Positions 14,999-26,160 of a DNA stretch of 64,000 bases are shown here, piece after piece. Below the pieces are notes generated by a model. That model worked only from the letters and a program-made list of their open reading frames with translations, did not search any database and had not been told where the DNA came from. The position numbers and the translations under genes were made by a program. The DNA is taken from assembly GCF_012273895.1 (NCBI RefSeq), contig NC_052119.1, positions 9,400,705 through 9,464,704 on the forward strand, in the 5' to 3' direction. The stretch is from Zerene cesonia (taxonomy: Eukaryota; Arthropoda; Insecta; Lepidoptera; Pieridae). The first letter of the stretch is position 1, and each line of letters starts with the position of its first letter.

Positions 14999-15998
14999 NN
15001 NNNNNNNNNNNNNNNNNNNNNNNNNNNNNNNNNNNNNNNNNNNNNNNNNNNNNNNNNNNNNNNNNNNNNNNNNNNNNNNNNNNNNNNNNNNNNNNNNNNN
15101 NNNNNNNNNNNNNNNNNNNNNNNNNNNNNNNNNNNNNNNNNNNNNNNNNNNNNNNNNNNNNNNNNNNNNNNNNNNNNNNNNNNNNNNNNNNNNNNNNNNN
15201 NNNNNNNNNNNNNNNNNNNNNNNNNNNNNNNNNNNNNNNNNNNNNNNNNNNNNNNNNNNNNNNNNNNNNNNNNNNNNNNNNNNNNNNNNNNNNNNNNNNN
15301 NNNNNNNNNNNNNNNNNNNNNNNNNNNNNNNNNNNNNNNNNNNNNNNNNNNNNNNNNNNNNNNNNNNNNNNNNNNNNNNNNNNNNNNNNNNNNNNNNNNN
15401 NNNNNNNNNNNNNNNNNNNNNNNNNNNNNNNNNNNNNNNNNNNNNNNNNNNNNNNNNNNNNNNNNNNNNNNNNNNNNNNNNNNNNNNNNNNNNNNNNNNN
15501 NNNNNNNNNNNNNNNNNNNNNNNNNNNNNNNNNNNNNNNNNNNNNNNNNNNNNNNNNNNNNNNNNNNNNNNNNNNNNNNNNNNNNNNNNNNNNNNNNNNN
15601 NNNNNNNNNNNNNNNNNNNNNNNNNNNNNNNNNNNNNNNNNNNNNNNNNNNNNNNNNNNNNNNNNNNNNNNNNNNNNNNNNNNNNNNNNNNNNNNNNNNN
15701 NNNNNNNNNNNNNNNNNNNNNNNNNNNNNNNNNNNNNNNNNNNNNNNNNNNNNNNNNNNNNNNNNNNNNNNNNNNNNNNNNNNNNNNNNNNNNNNNNNNN
15801 NNNNNNNNNNNNNNNNNNNNNNNNNNNNNNNNNNNNNNNNNNNNNNNNNNNNNNNNNNNNNNNNNNNNNNNNNNNNNNNNNNNNNNNNNNNNNNNNNNNN
15901 NNNNNNNNNNNNNNNNNNNNNNNNNNNNNNNNNNNNNNNNNNNNNNNNNNNNNNNNNNNNNNNNNNNNNNNNNNNNNNNNNNNNNNNNNNNNNNNNNN
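14999..15998. other. Assembly gap, 1000 N
   Basis: Exactly 1000 undetermined bases, a placeholder length. The left edge is inside a SINE. The right flank is unrelated to the expected SINE body, so the true gap content is unknown. Confidence 0.99.
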
Positions 15999-16074
15999 CA
16001 GACGAAAGCTAATTGATTGCAGTTCCTACGAGTCTCCAATGAGTTGTAACCGAGACAACCAAGGAGAAACATTG

Positions 16075-16370
16075 TATTTCTTTATGTGATAGTTGGCAAA
16101 GGAGCTGGCAGGTCGCTTCGCCTGATGGTTAGCGATCAGTATCAACCATAAACATTTGTAGAGATTACAAGCCTGTGATTTGATTACCCACTTTACTGAA
16201 CAAGGTACATGGAAAGGATTGATGATAGGAATAAAGGAAAGGACTAGCAAGGGTAAGAAAAACGATACGGGCTTTCGGCTCCTCCGCAGTAGCATGACTA
16301 TTTTACACCGATCTTCTGTAGAGGTATGGTACCTTCCCGACTTATCTCTTCCTAGACATCTACAAAAAAA
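16075..16370 (-). mobile_element. Degenerate SINE copy
   Basis: Read on the plus strand, CGCCTGATGGTTAGCGATCA, then AGGATTGATGATAGGAATAA, CGGGCTTTCGGCTCCTCCGC and GAGGTATGGTACCTTCCCGA follow the landmark order of the complete SINE at 36875-37212. Many substitutions show that it is old. Confidence 0.7.
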
Positions 16371-16399
16371 ATTAAAATTTTTATATATAAAAAATGGTT

Positions 16400-17600
16400 G
16401 CCTGTAAAGTCGGTTTTACGGGCGAAGATTTTACGTGACAACGTCTTTTTCTCGGTAGAATATTTATTGATATGAATATTATTAAATTGCACAATAGGAA
16501 CAACGAATTGAATGAAAATAAGAATTGCACAAATTTTAACTATAGAAAATATATTTTGTTTACTGAAAAGACAGAGACAGAGACACAAGCACGCGCCAAT
16601 TCAATGCGCCTAATTCTCTTGTGCTGCGCGCGCGGCGGACCGATCATAGTTCGGTGACTCATCGTAACGTTACCGGGCGTTACACTTTTTCATAAGTGCC
16701 TCCGAGCCGCAACCTAATTTAAGACGTTGTCACGTCAAAAATAAGTTTATCTGTTTCAAAAAGCAGCTTCTAGAAACAGCAATAATTTCCATTACATGTC
16801 TTTTTCATATTCAAATACATAATATACTAAATCAATATCCATAAATGTTTCAACATTTTGTAAATGAATTACTGCAGCTTCGAGTAATTTGCTGACGGTT
16901 CCCAAGAGAACCAATGCACATGCACTAACGTTACCTTTACCATGAATTCCGCAATACAATATAGTCATTTTATTGAATTAAATCATATCTTTACACCTAA
17001 TGCTGTAATTTCATTTATAACAAACAAATGACTGCGTTAATTAAATTAGAACCAATTGCAATATCTCGGCAGGTGGTGAAGTAAAACTACTTATTAAAAG
17101 TATTCGTATTGTAAAATGCAATTTATCCACGAAGTAGGTAACGTAAGAGGTTTGATAATATATACGTAAACTATATATAATATAAAAGCTTTGTGTTTTA
17201 TATTTTCAGTCACAGTTTCCTACATAATGGACATACAAGCATGTTGATAATTTTAACCCATTTATGTCAAAGCTAATTTACATTTGTTACCTCCTTTAAA
17301 AATAGTACGAGTAATAAATTGAACAAACCAAAATTAAGAGTAAAAAATTATGCACCTAGAAAAGAAATATATTTATTTAGCAAATTATGACAATAACTCA
17401 GTAATTGAACATAAAATCCAATGTAAAGGTAGATTGCATGAGAACTAGTAATTCCCTGAAAGCGTTATTTTCACTTTAATGTTTCATTGAGATACGATTA
17501 TCGTAAATTTAAATAGCGTCTAGTATAGTTAAACATAACAATGGTAAGAATGTTCAGAAGAATATAAGGACAGGTTTAATTTTAAATTTATTACAATAAT
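16400..17600. other. Intergenic, nothing recognised
   Basis: AT-rich DNA between the degenerate SINE and the second gap. Short open frames lack any family signature. A small GC-rich spot at 16590-16660 (GCGCGCGGCGGACC) has no interpretable frame. A (TA)n run at 17604-17621 abuts the gap and probably caused it. Confidence 0.6.
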
Positions 17601-17621
17601 ATACTATATATATATATATAT

Positions 17622-18621
17622 NNNNNNNNNNNNNNNNNNNNNNNNNNNNNNNNNNNNNNNNNNNNNNNNNNNNNNNNNNNNNNNNNNNNNNNNNNNNNNN
17701 NNNNNNNNNNNNNNNNNNNNNNNNNNNNNNNNNNNNNNNNNNNNNNNNNNNNNNNNNNNNNNNNNNNNNNNNNNNNNNNNNNNNNNNNNNNNNNNNNNNN
17801 NNNNNNNNNNNNNNNNNNNNNNNNNNNNNNNNNNNNNNNNNNNNNNNNNNNNNNNNNNNNNNNNNNNNNNNNNNNNNNNNNNNNNNNNNNNNNNNNNNNN
17901 NNNNNNNNNNNNNNNNNNNNNNNNNNNNNNNNNNNNNNNNNNNNNNNNNNNNNNNNNNNNNNNNNNNNNNNNNNNNNNNNNNNNNNNNNNNNNNNNNNNN
18001 NNNNNNNNNNNNNNNNNNNNNNNNNNNNNNNNNNNNNNNNNNNNNNNNNNNNNNNNNNNNNNNNNNNNNNNNNNNNNNNNNNNNNNNNNNNNNNNNNNNN
18101 NNNNNNNNNNNNNNNNNNNNNNNNNNNNNNNNNNNNNNNNNNNNNNNNNNNNNNNNNNNNNNNNNNNNNNNNNNNNNNNNNNNNNNNNNNNNNNNNNNNN
18201 NNNNNNNNNNNNNNNNNNNNNNNNNNNNNNNNNNNNNNNNNNNNNNNNNNNNNNNNNNNNNNNNNNNNNNNNNNNNNNNNNNNNNNNNNNNNNNNNNNNN
18301 NNNNNNNNNNNNNNNNNNNNNNNNNNNNNNNNNNNNNNNNNNNNNNNNNNNNNNNNNNNNNNNNNNNNNNNNNNNNNNNNNNNNNNNNNNNNNNNNNNNN
18401 NNNNNNNNNNNNNNNNNNNNNNNNNNNNNNNNNNNNNNNNNNNNNNNNNNNNNNNNNNNNNNNNNNNNNNNNNNNNNNNNNNNNNNNNNNNNNNNNNNNN
18501 NNNNNNNNNNNNNNNNNNNNNNNNNNNNNNNNNNNNNNNNNNNNNNNNNNNNNNNNNNNNNNNNNNNNNNNNNNNNNNNNNNNNNNNNNNNNNNNNNNNN
18601 NNNNNNNNNNNNNNNNNNNNN
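17622..18621. other. Assembly gap, 1000 N
   Basis: Exactly 1000 undetermined bases, flanked by TATATATA on the left and ATATAT on the right. This suggests a collapsed or unresolved TA microsatellite. Confidence 0.99.
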
Positions 18622-18715
18622 ATATATCACAGTTAAAACGTATGTCTTTCTAAAAGCTGTCTCGTTTCTCTCTGTGTTCTAGTTTTAGTTTAGATAACTT
18701 TGCGTTAGAGTCCTT

Positions 18716-18756
18716 TATATTTAATATCTCTATCGGATTCGTGCTAGGTCAGTCAC
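18716..18756 (+). promoter_or_regulatory. Candidate core promoter (TATA plus initiator)
   Basis: TATATTTAA (18716-18724) lies about 30 bases before GGTCAGTCAC, whose A at 18751 would be +1 of a consensus arthropod initiator TCAGTC. A moderately GC-rich patch (18835-18900) follows. No coding exon is recognised downstream, so the assignment is speculative. Confidence 0.25.
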
Positions 18757-18759
18757 TAG

Positions 18760-20860
18760 TCTATAGTTATAATCCACTTCGTTATAATTTCGTCCCAACA
18801 ATAACAATACGATAGTCGATAAATACAACGGTATCGTGACCGGCGGCCTGCGGTAGCGTGCATCATATCAAACCGGGTATTACCGTTTCTACAGTGACTC
18901 AGCCGAGTGTTTTGTGGCGAATTAACTTAACAAGGTGCTTACGAATTAGTGAAGGGTGAAATATATGTGTTGCCTTGTGAGCTTGAATTTGTAATTTGCT
19001 GTTGTATGCATTGCATGTTCCATCTTTGTGTAGCGTTATATCTATAGAAGAGTAGAAGTTGTTTATAACTTAAGAACGGCTGAACGGATTTGGATGAAAT
19101 TTGGTATAGCGCTAGTGTGAGACCTAGAAATCCTTAGACAATGACAACCATGTGGGGAAAACCTCGGGCCTGGCCTTCCTGTCCTTCGACTACGTAATAT
19201 TTCACGAGTACCTCCTTCTGAATATAATGAAAACTTTGAAAAAAATTTAAGACATTCTATAAAGTACAAATGACTGAGAGTAAAGAAAAGGAGACTCTTA
19301 TAATTCTAAGACTTTGCTGTTTGCCTCTTTCCTCTGTCGCTCCGTTGGTCTGTCACCAGACTGTAGGTATCGTGTAGCTTCACTATTTTATGAATTTTTA
19401 GGTTTTTCAGAAATAAGGAAGTTCTGTTGCTGCTATACCAACAAAAAATCGGGGTTAAGCAACGCTTGGCACGGTCACAAATTGGATGTGTTTTTCTAAT
19501 GAGTCCGGTCGCACTTGACCAATTTTATTAAAGCCGTCGCAAAGTCTCTAAAGTCAAAATATACCACGTTAATGAGTCCTGACGTCGTTAACTGACATCT
19601 TACCATAAATGAAAAAGCTCCACGCAAATGCAACTCTGGATATGAATATTCTATTAGCTTTCAAAATAAACCACTTGAATATTTAAATTAGAACAAACTG
19701 TATAAATATTTATGAAAAATGGCAGAATGAATTTAAAATTCTGAAACGAACTGTATAAAATACCTAACATACATAAAAGTGTTTCATTTTAGTAAATTAC
19801 AAATGTATTTAACTTACGAAATAAAATTAAGGAATAAGGTCATACTGCATAGTAGATGATGTCAAATAACCCAGAAAATAAAAATAGGTTGCGGCGCAAG
19901 ATAAATGTTAATTTATATTTCAATAATAGTACACTTGACATTTAGTAAAATCTCGGTTCTCGTTTGAGTTGTCGAGATACGGAACAACTTGTTAGCGAAT
20001 TGCAATCTTCAATAAACATTGGAATACTTATAAAGTTTTTTATACAAAAATAATAATAATTATTATTAATTGCGTTGTAGTTCATAATACGCATTTGTTC
20101 TCGCTTCTTGATGTTAAGAAGTAATAATTTTTAACAAAAAACGTAGCCGTCTACAAATTGTTAGGACTAGATTACATTAAAATGGGATGCAGGTCTCGAA
20201 AAAAGAATCCTAAAAATCGTTCCACCTAGTAAAAAGTTTTGAGATAACAAACACAAAAATAACCAACGAAATCCTCCTCCTTTCTTTAAAATCGGTTGGT
20301 CAAGGATTATTGAATTAATTTCCATTTAGCATATAATTATCAATGAGCGTTAATTTTAATTGTATTAGTTCCTACACCATGATAATGACTAACAAAAGAA
20401 TACAATACTTAACCTCCACACAATGACAATGATATCGTATTGGAGCGATGTGAGCAGTGGTGACTGGATCGTTGGTATGTCGATATTCTATGCGAGAATG
20501 CTGCCAAATAAAGAATAAATATTTCCTGACATTCCCCATTAATATTAAATCATCAAGCCTCTTTCTCAGCGTTTGACCTGAGATATACGACATCTGATGT
20601 AGATATCTCATATCTTATTAAAACTATAACAAAATGTTGATACAGTGGCAATCGCATGAACGCAACCTAGATACGACTCCTGGTGCTAACTGGGACTGAA
20701 AAAAAAAAACTCTCATCTACTACTAAAGAATCAGTGAACCACTATACTTATGTAAGTGCCGAAATTACAAAATACTCTACAGATTGAACCTCTTTTTTGC
20801 AGTGGATAATATTATCGATATTATAAACTATGGCCATTACAATATATAGGTGAATTGAAT
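18760..20860. other. Intergenic with repeat fragments
   Basis: No gene is recognised. The stretch includes a repeat-like piece at 19073-19110 (GAACGGCTGAACGGATTTGG), which resembles 11868-11900, and the 5S-like repeat listed separately. The remainder, including 20400-20630, shows open but unrecognised short frames. Confidence 0.5.
19430..19490 (+). repeat. 5S-rRNA-like repeat, copy 1
   Basis: GGGGTTAAGCAACGCTTGGC followed by ACGGTCAC and TTGGATG matches the 5S rRNA internal region GAAGTTAAGCAAC, GGGCGCGGTCAG, TTGGATGGG (from recall). The preceding CTGCTATACCAACAAAAAAT is shared with the copy at 56040. This suggests a repeat family with a 5S-derived promoter rather than a 5S gene, since the rest of 5S is absent. 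Confidence 0.6.
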
Positions 20861-20863
20861 TAC

Positions 20864-21075
20864 CGTCTCCTTGGTACAGTGGTAAACATTTGGGCATAGA
20901 ACCGAGGCTCCTGGGTTCGATTCCCGAGAGAAGAAAGTTTTCCCAAAAACAAGTCTAGGTCTGGCAGGATATAGAAGGCTACTATAAACCTACTTGTCCA
21001 TAAAGAAAATCTATCATTGAAACAGTTGTATATCATTTACCCCATACCCCACAAGGGGACACGGGATTTCACTTA
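20864..21075 (+). mobile_element. tRNA-derived SINE
   Basis: The head has a pol III A box TGGTACAGTGG (20872-20882) and, 31 bases later, a perfect B box GGTTCGATTCC (20914-20924). It is followed by an unrelated body (AAGTCTAGGTCTGGCAGGAT) and the 3' block ATACCCCACAAGGGGACACG. That 3' block recurs alone at 61819-61866, showing a family whose 5'-truncated copies also insert. Total length is about 210 nt. Confidence 0.85.
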
Positions 21076-21079
21076 TAAT

Positions 21080-22280
21080 TGAATCGCACGAACATACTTC
21101 ACTCATTATACAAATGCGAAATATTTGATGGGTGTTTGTTATGAGTTTGTTGTTGCTTATGTGTTATTGAAAAATGTACATACTATATACTTGATTGATT
21201 TACACATTGTTTTCAAAAAAATATAAAATTAATCTTTTATTATAAATATATCAGATTGTTTAACAAGCTCTCTGGCCGATTCTGTTTAATCCGGTGTACT
21301 CACTATCGAATGTATGGACGATATATGTATGTTTGCGCTCATATATGAAACAAAACATTTGCAAAGGACGTCCTGCACTTGTTGGTTTGCGTATTTGTGT
21401 GGATGTGAGCGATCGCCTTAAAAAAACACATAGAAATAATTACAGCTGCTCCTACCTTCCACGCAACCAATTTCCTCAACCTCCCAACCCACCTGACTTC
21501 CAACGATCGATACAGTGCAGGCGTACTGTGCACTCTTCATATTTCAAGCGAACATTGTTATAAGTTGAAAACTTTCATAAATTATGGATCAAATTATAAT
21601 GGGGAATTTATAAAGGTTTAAATTGTTAGAAAGGTATCTTCAGTGTGGTTTAAATATTACAGTTTATGCATTAAATTGATAAGCATTTAAACCAGTATAA
21701 TAATTGATTAACTTCGCTCAAGGGCTATCAAACTAAAATTTAAAAAATGATTAATTCTTCTACTAGCTACTACGTTTATAAAGCAGAAATCGTATCGACT
21801 TCACTATGTTTTGCATTATTATTACAGTATAATAAAAAAAGTATTACAATCCTTACTCATTTCATGAACACATAAATATAACCATTTTAAAATGAATACA
21901 TTATGTCTATTTTAGTGAAGCAGTAACTAACCAAATTATTGCCATACGTTAACAAAATTTCCCATAAACAAACAGTCAAAAACAAACAGAATAAAACCAT
22001 ACAATGTCACCAAACATCCTTTAATTAATCAATTATATTATGAAAAACGGTATTTCGTTAAAATACCACACCACAAGTACCTTTACGTGTCGTATTATAA
22101 TTTCCCAAAACACAGCGCGGTGGGTCGCGTGAGCCCACGAACCATTACCAACTCTTGGCCAGTTAATTACACTTCAGTAATTAATTCTACCGCCACTCTG
22201 CAATTACTTCCACTCATTTGCAAGTTACTTGCATACATGCTACTTTTAATTTATGGCTTTTACGATTTTATAAATATCCT
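21080..22280. other. Intergenic, nothing recognised
   Basis: AT-rich DNA with only short, unremarkable open frames on both strands. No repeat shared with the rest of the window was noticed. Confidence 0.6.
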
Positions 22281-22289
22281 ACTTCCTAC

Positions 22290-22494
22290 TAATCCTACTA
22301 ATATTATAAATGCGAAAGTTTGTAAGGATGTGTGTGTGTGTTTGTTGCTCTTTCACGCAAAAACTACTAAATCGGTTGCAATGAAATTTGGTACGTAGAT
22401 AGCTGGACTACTGGAATAACATATGGGCAACTTTTTATCCCGATATTCCTACGATATACGGACTTACGTGGGTAAAACTGCGGGGCGCAGCTAA
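22290..22494 (+). mobile_element. Helitron-type element (type B)
   Basis: ACTAATATTATAAATGCGAA, a TGTGTG run, GCTCTTTCACGCAAAAACTA, CGGTTGCAATGAAATTTGGT and TTTATCCCGATATTCCTACG are followed by GGGGCGCAGCTAA. The last base of the expected CTAG end is changed. Non-autonomous. Confidence 0.85.
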
Positions 22495-22913
22495 TATAAA
22501 ATAATGAAGAATTGTTCGAAATTAGAAGGATTTACGCTTGTATTTTAATGAAACACGATTAACACTCAGAGTCATCACGGTCATGTCAAAATGTTTATGA
22601 TTTACCAGTAGATAAGTTAAAGACATCGACTTAAGTTTTAAAGCACGTACTCACGTTTCGAAGACTGCATTATAGATACCTACTTTGTCTTAACTCTAAA
22701 GTAACGTCTAAGTATGCTCTATACATCTCTACTGAGCCACGAGGGTCGATAAGATCGGCCTATACTTACGTATCTTTCTTTTTTATCATCAAAAAGATTT
22801 AGTGATTGCTCTTTGAGCTATTTGAATAAAGTAGTTTCAGTGTCAATTAGATAATCGAAATCTTTAATGAGGTAAATGCATTTATTATATTGTATTAATG
22901 TCAAGTAATTTTA

Positions 22914-23140
22914 TCTATACTAATATTTTATATACCTGAAGAGTTTGTTTGTTTCTTTGTTCGTTTATTTGTTTTAACTAATCTAATCTAATATTTATTT
23001 GTTTTATTTGTTTAAACTAATCTAAACTAATCTCAGGAACTTCTGGTCGGGAAAAAATATTTCGGTGTTAGATAGTCCACTTATTGAGGAAGGCTATAGG
23101 CTAAATATGTACCACAGGCGAAGCCAGGGCGGACTGCTAG
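22914..23140 (+). mobile_element. Helitron-type element (type A) with internal duplications
   Basis: It starts TCTATACTAATATTTTATAT, contains AGTTTGTTTGTTT, CTCAGGAACTTCTGGTCGGG and CACTTATTGAGGAAGGCTAT, and ends GGCGGACTGCTAG before T. The segment CTAATCTAA/TTTATTTGTTT near the 5' end is repeated two to three times, making this copy longer than its relatives. Confidence 0.88.
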
Positions 23141-23289
23141 TGAAATATAAGATACAACTCTTTACAATTTGGAATACAATAACATTAGTTTATACTGACT
23201 GGCACAGTCATTGTGTTTAAAACGTAAAAGCATGATTATGTTAGTAGTTATGACAGTTTCATAACACAAAATAATAAATCACGTCAAAA

Positions 23290-23396
23290 TTTGTTTCAAT
23301 GGATCGATTTCAAAAAATTCGTATACCACACGTACGTGATCCCTGAGTGCAATAGGCTATAAATTCACCACGATCGAAGCCGGGACGGACCGCTTG
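23290..23396 (+). mobile_element. Degenerate Helitron-type element (type A), 3' part
   Basis: TGGATCGATTTCAAAAAATT, GCAATAGGCTATAAATTCAC and GATCGAAGCCGGGACGGACC, ending in GCTTG, correspond to the 3' two thirds of type A. The 5' part is missing or unrecognisable. Confidence 0.65.
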
Positions 23397-23399
23397 TAT

Positions 23400-24186
23400 T
23401 ACAATACTGTTAAATGAATATACCTACTAATATTACCTTCAATTGCAAATAATAATTTTTTAATAAACCATAACTATTGCTCTTACCAGCTTTAAACCCT
23501 CTTGTAGAACTTTGGTATTTAATAATTTTAGATACGTCTTATATCCAAATTGTAAGTTAAATGCGTAAAGTTCGAGGAGCCCAGCTACGTTAGACTGTGT
23601 TTGGATGGACCAAAGGCTTTAGATAGCAGAGCATAATTTGGGTCAAGGCATTAACGAAACCTTACATCTGGACTGAAATTGAAACAAAGTACGCAAATGC
23701 ATGAAATTTAGTTTAATAAAGAAAATTTTTATGTTGAGTTATTTATTCCATCAGCATGTGTCTACACTTGATTTTTCAGTGTCGTCTTAAGATTATTGAT
23801 GGCGTCTTATTACATATTTAACCCCAAGGCTTCCTTTTAATTAGTTGCCCCCAGATTACCGCTAGTGTTGCTAGTGTTATGGGCGGTGATTTATGACCAT
23901 TTTTTGGAATGCCATAAAAATAAATGCCATATTAATCGCTTCATCACTTGCCTTCTGCCTCACAGCGAATTGGACAGAAGGCTCAATATTCCCGGGGCGA
24001 GGTTTATATTCAATTTGCTGTCATCTAACTTTCGTTTATACTGTTTGAACGCCTTCGAGTAAAACGACTCGGTGAGGCTATATTTGACAGTTCTTTAGAC
24101 TTCAAATTGTTGTATTTAAAAATATCTAACAACTATTAAATATAATTTTTACACCGTAGTATAATTACAACAACAATAGCAATAAT
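23400..24186. other. Intergenic, nothing recognised
   Basis: AT-rich DNA. A 65-codon open frame near 23865-24062 has no recognised family. No shared repeat was noticed. Confidence 0.55.
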
Positions 24187-24411
24187 TACAACCCTAGCAA
24201 CGCCTAGCCTCTCGGCCACCCGTGATCCTGACACAGTAATCGAATTTCTTCTACTCTTTCGGTTTCATGTGCCTAAGGGGCACCCCACGCCATCTATTGA
24301 GATGATTAAGAACCATCACAACAAACTCGAATCCTGCCTCGTGATCAAATTTTTTCTATTCTTTAAAAAATTTCTCATTTATAAAGCATTTTAATGCTAT
24401 AAAACTAAAAT
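24187..24411. mobile_element. tRNA-like retroposon, copy 2, with 5' inversion
   Basis: The 3' part (24327-24411: TCGAATCCTGCCTCGTGATC, then the TTTCTATTCTTT arm, the AGCATT palindrome and AAAACTAAAA) matches copy 1 at 14443-14525 in direct orientation. The 5' part (24187-24285) is the reverse complement of copy 1 around 14330-14425, including the A box (GTGGCCGAGAGGC). About 40 unrelated bases lie between. A 5' segment inverted relative to the 3' segment is what twin priming during LINE-driven insertion produces. Confidence 0.75.
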
Positions 24412-25640
24412 ATCACCATCGATACAATATTGTAATCATTGAAATAATGTTTCGTATTGAATTGAATTGATTTTAAAACCCAAAATTAGTGATTAGATCT
24501 TTTTTACAATAAATACATTCGGATGGGCATTAAACGGAAATAAATAATATTTAGCCTACACGTATAATTTAGTCTGGTAGAAGTAAACCTCGGGTTGCAG
24601 TTAGTATTCAAATAAAACATAATAATGTAATTTTTGGTATGTCCTTAAGTTGTACGCGCAGGCGCGTCGTCCCAGCCTATTCATAAATACACTCATCGCA
24701 TTTTTCATACCGAGTAATTAACGTTTAATTTAGTTATGTCACTTTTATTCTATTAAGTACGGTCAGCAGCAGAAATTGCTTTATTTATTTTGTACAGAGA
24801 GTTCCCTCCTACTCGCAAATTTGTTTCAATTCAGGAAAGAGTTTTATTATTAGATTTACGTCCATGACTTTTGCTATCGGAATTTTACCCGTTATATTGC
24901 TTGGAAAAACCAAACCGATGGCGATATCAGTATGTAATTGTTTATCTCGTATGTAATTAATACGAATTATTTTTGTGAACGTAAAGGAATTTATGTATAT
25001 TTTCGTTTCTCTGAAAAAAATTATCAATGTATGTGCCCAGTTCAACTTAAGGGATAATCATACTAATATCGTAAATGTGAAATTTGAGAGTTTGGATAAT
25101 TGTCCGTCAACCACGCTGAAACCACTGAACGTATTTTGTAAAAAAGATTTGTGATTATATAAATTTTGTAACTCGTATTCATATGACTTTTTCTATTATT
25201 TTCTACAACTCGGTACAATCCACCAAAATTCTTCTGTCTGTACCCATTCGTTCAACAGAATTATAACTGCCGACTGTACATTTAAGTAATTTAATTATCT
25301 TTTTACTGAATATTAATCCCAAGTGTTTTTAATCCCAATTGTATCCAAAATTCGCTGTGTGAATTATAACGCGATAATAAAATAAATGTAATAGTCGTAT
25401 GTTTTATTCTTATATTGTTCCATTTATTCTGTTTCATTACTATATTAATTAATTTCAATTTAAAGTTATTGTCAAAAAATATATTTATATTTGGAATTAG
25501 ACCGATAGAATTTGTAGTGAGAGAGATTTTAGAAAAATAAGGTATTTCAATAAATAAAAAGAAAAATATCACAATAGTTATGTTATTATAATAGCTTGCG
25601 ATATAGAGAAGTTATAAATAAGTTTTAAAATAATTTACCA
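24412..25640. other. Intergenic with one repeat fragment
   Basis: No gene is recognised. A Helitron-like 5' fragment at about 25058-25140 (CATACTAATATCGTAAATGT, then GTCCGTCAACCACGCTGAAA) matches the start of the element at 25648 and then loses similarity. Confidence 0.55.
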
Positions 25641-25647
25641 CACCAAA

Positions 25648-25863
25648 TCACACTAGTATTATAAATGTAAAAGTTCGTTTGTTTGGATGTTTGTCCGTCA
25701 ATCAGACTGAAACTACTAAACGGATTGTGATATAATTTAGTATACAGACAGGGTATGAGCTGACTTGGGTGATAATTTTTTTGTCTTTGGATAAGGGATT
25801 ATTATATTTATTGGGATAAAACAGGAATCTAGATATTTGGGCGGAGCCGGGACGGGCGTCTAG
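25648..25863 (+). mobile_element. Helitron-type element (type C)
   Basis: It starts TCACACTAGTATTATAAATG, contains TTTGTCCGTCAATCAGACTG, AACTACTAAACGGATTGTGA and TTTGGATAAGGGATTATTAT, and ends GGCGGAGCCGGGACGGGCGT then CTAG before T. Both ends fit a Helitron. No coding sequence. Confidence 0.82.
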
Positions 25864-26050
25864 TATTGTAGGTATAGTAGTAGTAGTATAACAGTTTTAT
25901 GTATTGTAGTTTCAATAACTAATGCATAAAAAAAACAGAGCACGTTACAATACGGAAACCTAACGTCGCGGACGAATTCTAGGCTCTACCACACACGATG
26001 ATATCTACGCTTCATTCTAAAACGCATCATAACGTTTCATACGTTTCGGC

Positions 26051-26160
26051 TGTCAGCATCGACGGTCAGCTCGCCGTCAGCGCGACTGGCCGTCAGTCAA
26101 ACAACACCAGCGACATCGACACCAATCGTCAGTGAAAACAGCTCGACGGAACGCAGTGGA
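26051..26160. promoter_or_regulatory. GTCAG-motif cluster, possible promoter
   Basis: GTCAG occurs at 26052, 26065, 26076, 26092 and 26128, two of them as TCAGTC/TCAGTG initiator-like sequences. The patch is clearly GC-richer than its surroundings (CGACGGTCAGCTCGCCGTCA). It could be a transcription start region with an untranslated first exon on the plus strand. No coding evidence. Confidence 0.25.

Noticed and set aside
14927..16089. Long open frames across the first gap
   Set aside because: They consist almost wholly of undetermined residues from 1000 N. The flanks are SINE and intergenic DNA.
17554..18630. Open frame across the second gap
   Set aside because: Made of N with a TA-repeat edge. 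No coding support.
19430..19490. 5S rRNA gene
   Set aside because: Only about 40 bases of the internal region are similar. The 5' and 3' parts of 5S are absent.
20864..20930. Functional tRNA gene
   Set aside because: The A and B boxes are good, but the acceptor stem does not pair cleanly and the sequence continues into a SINE body and tail.
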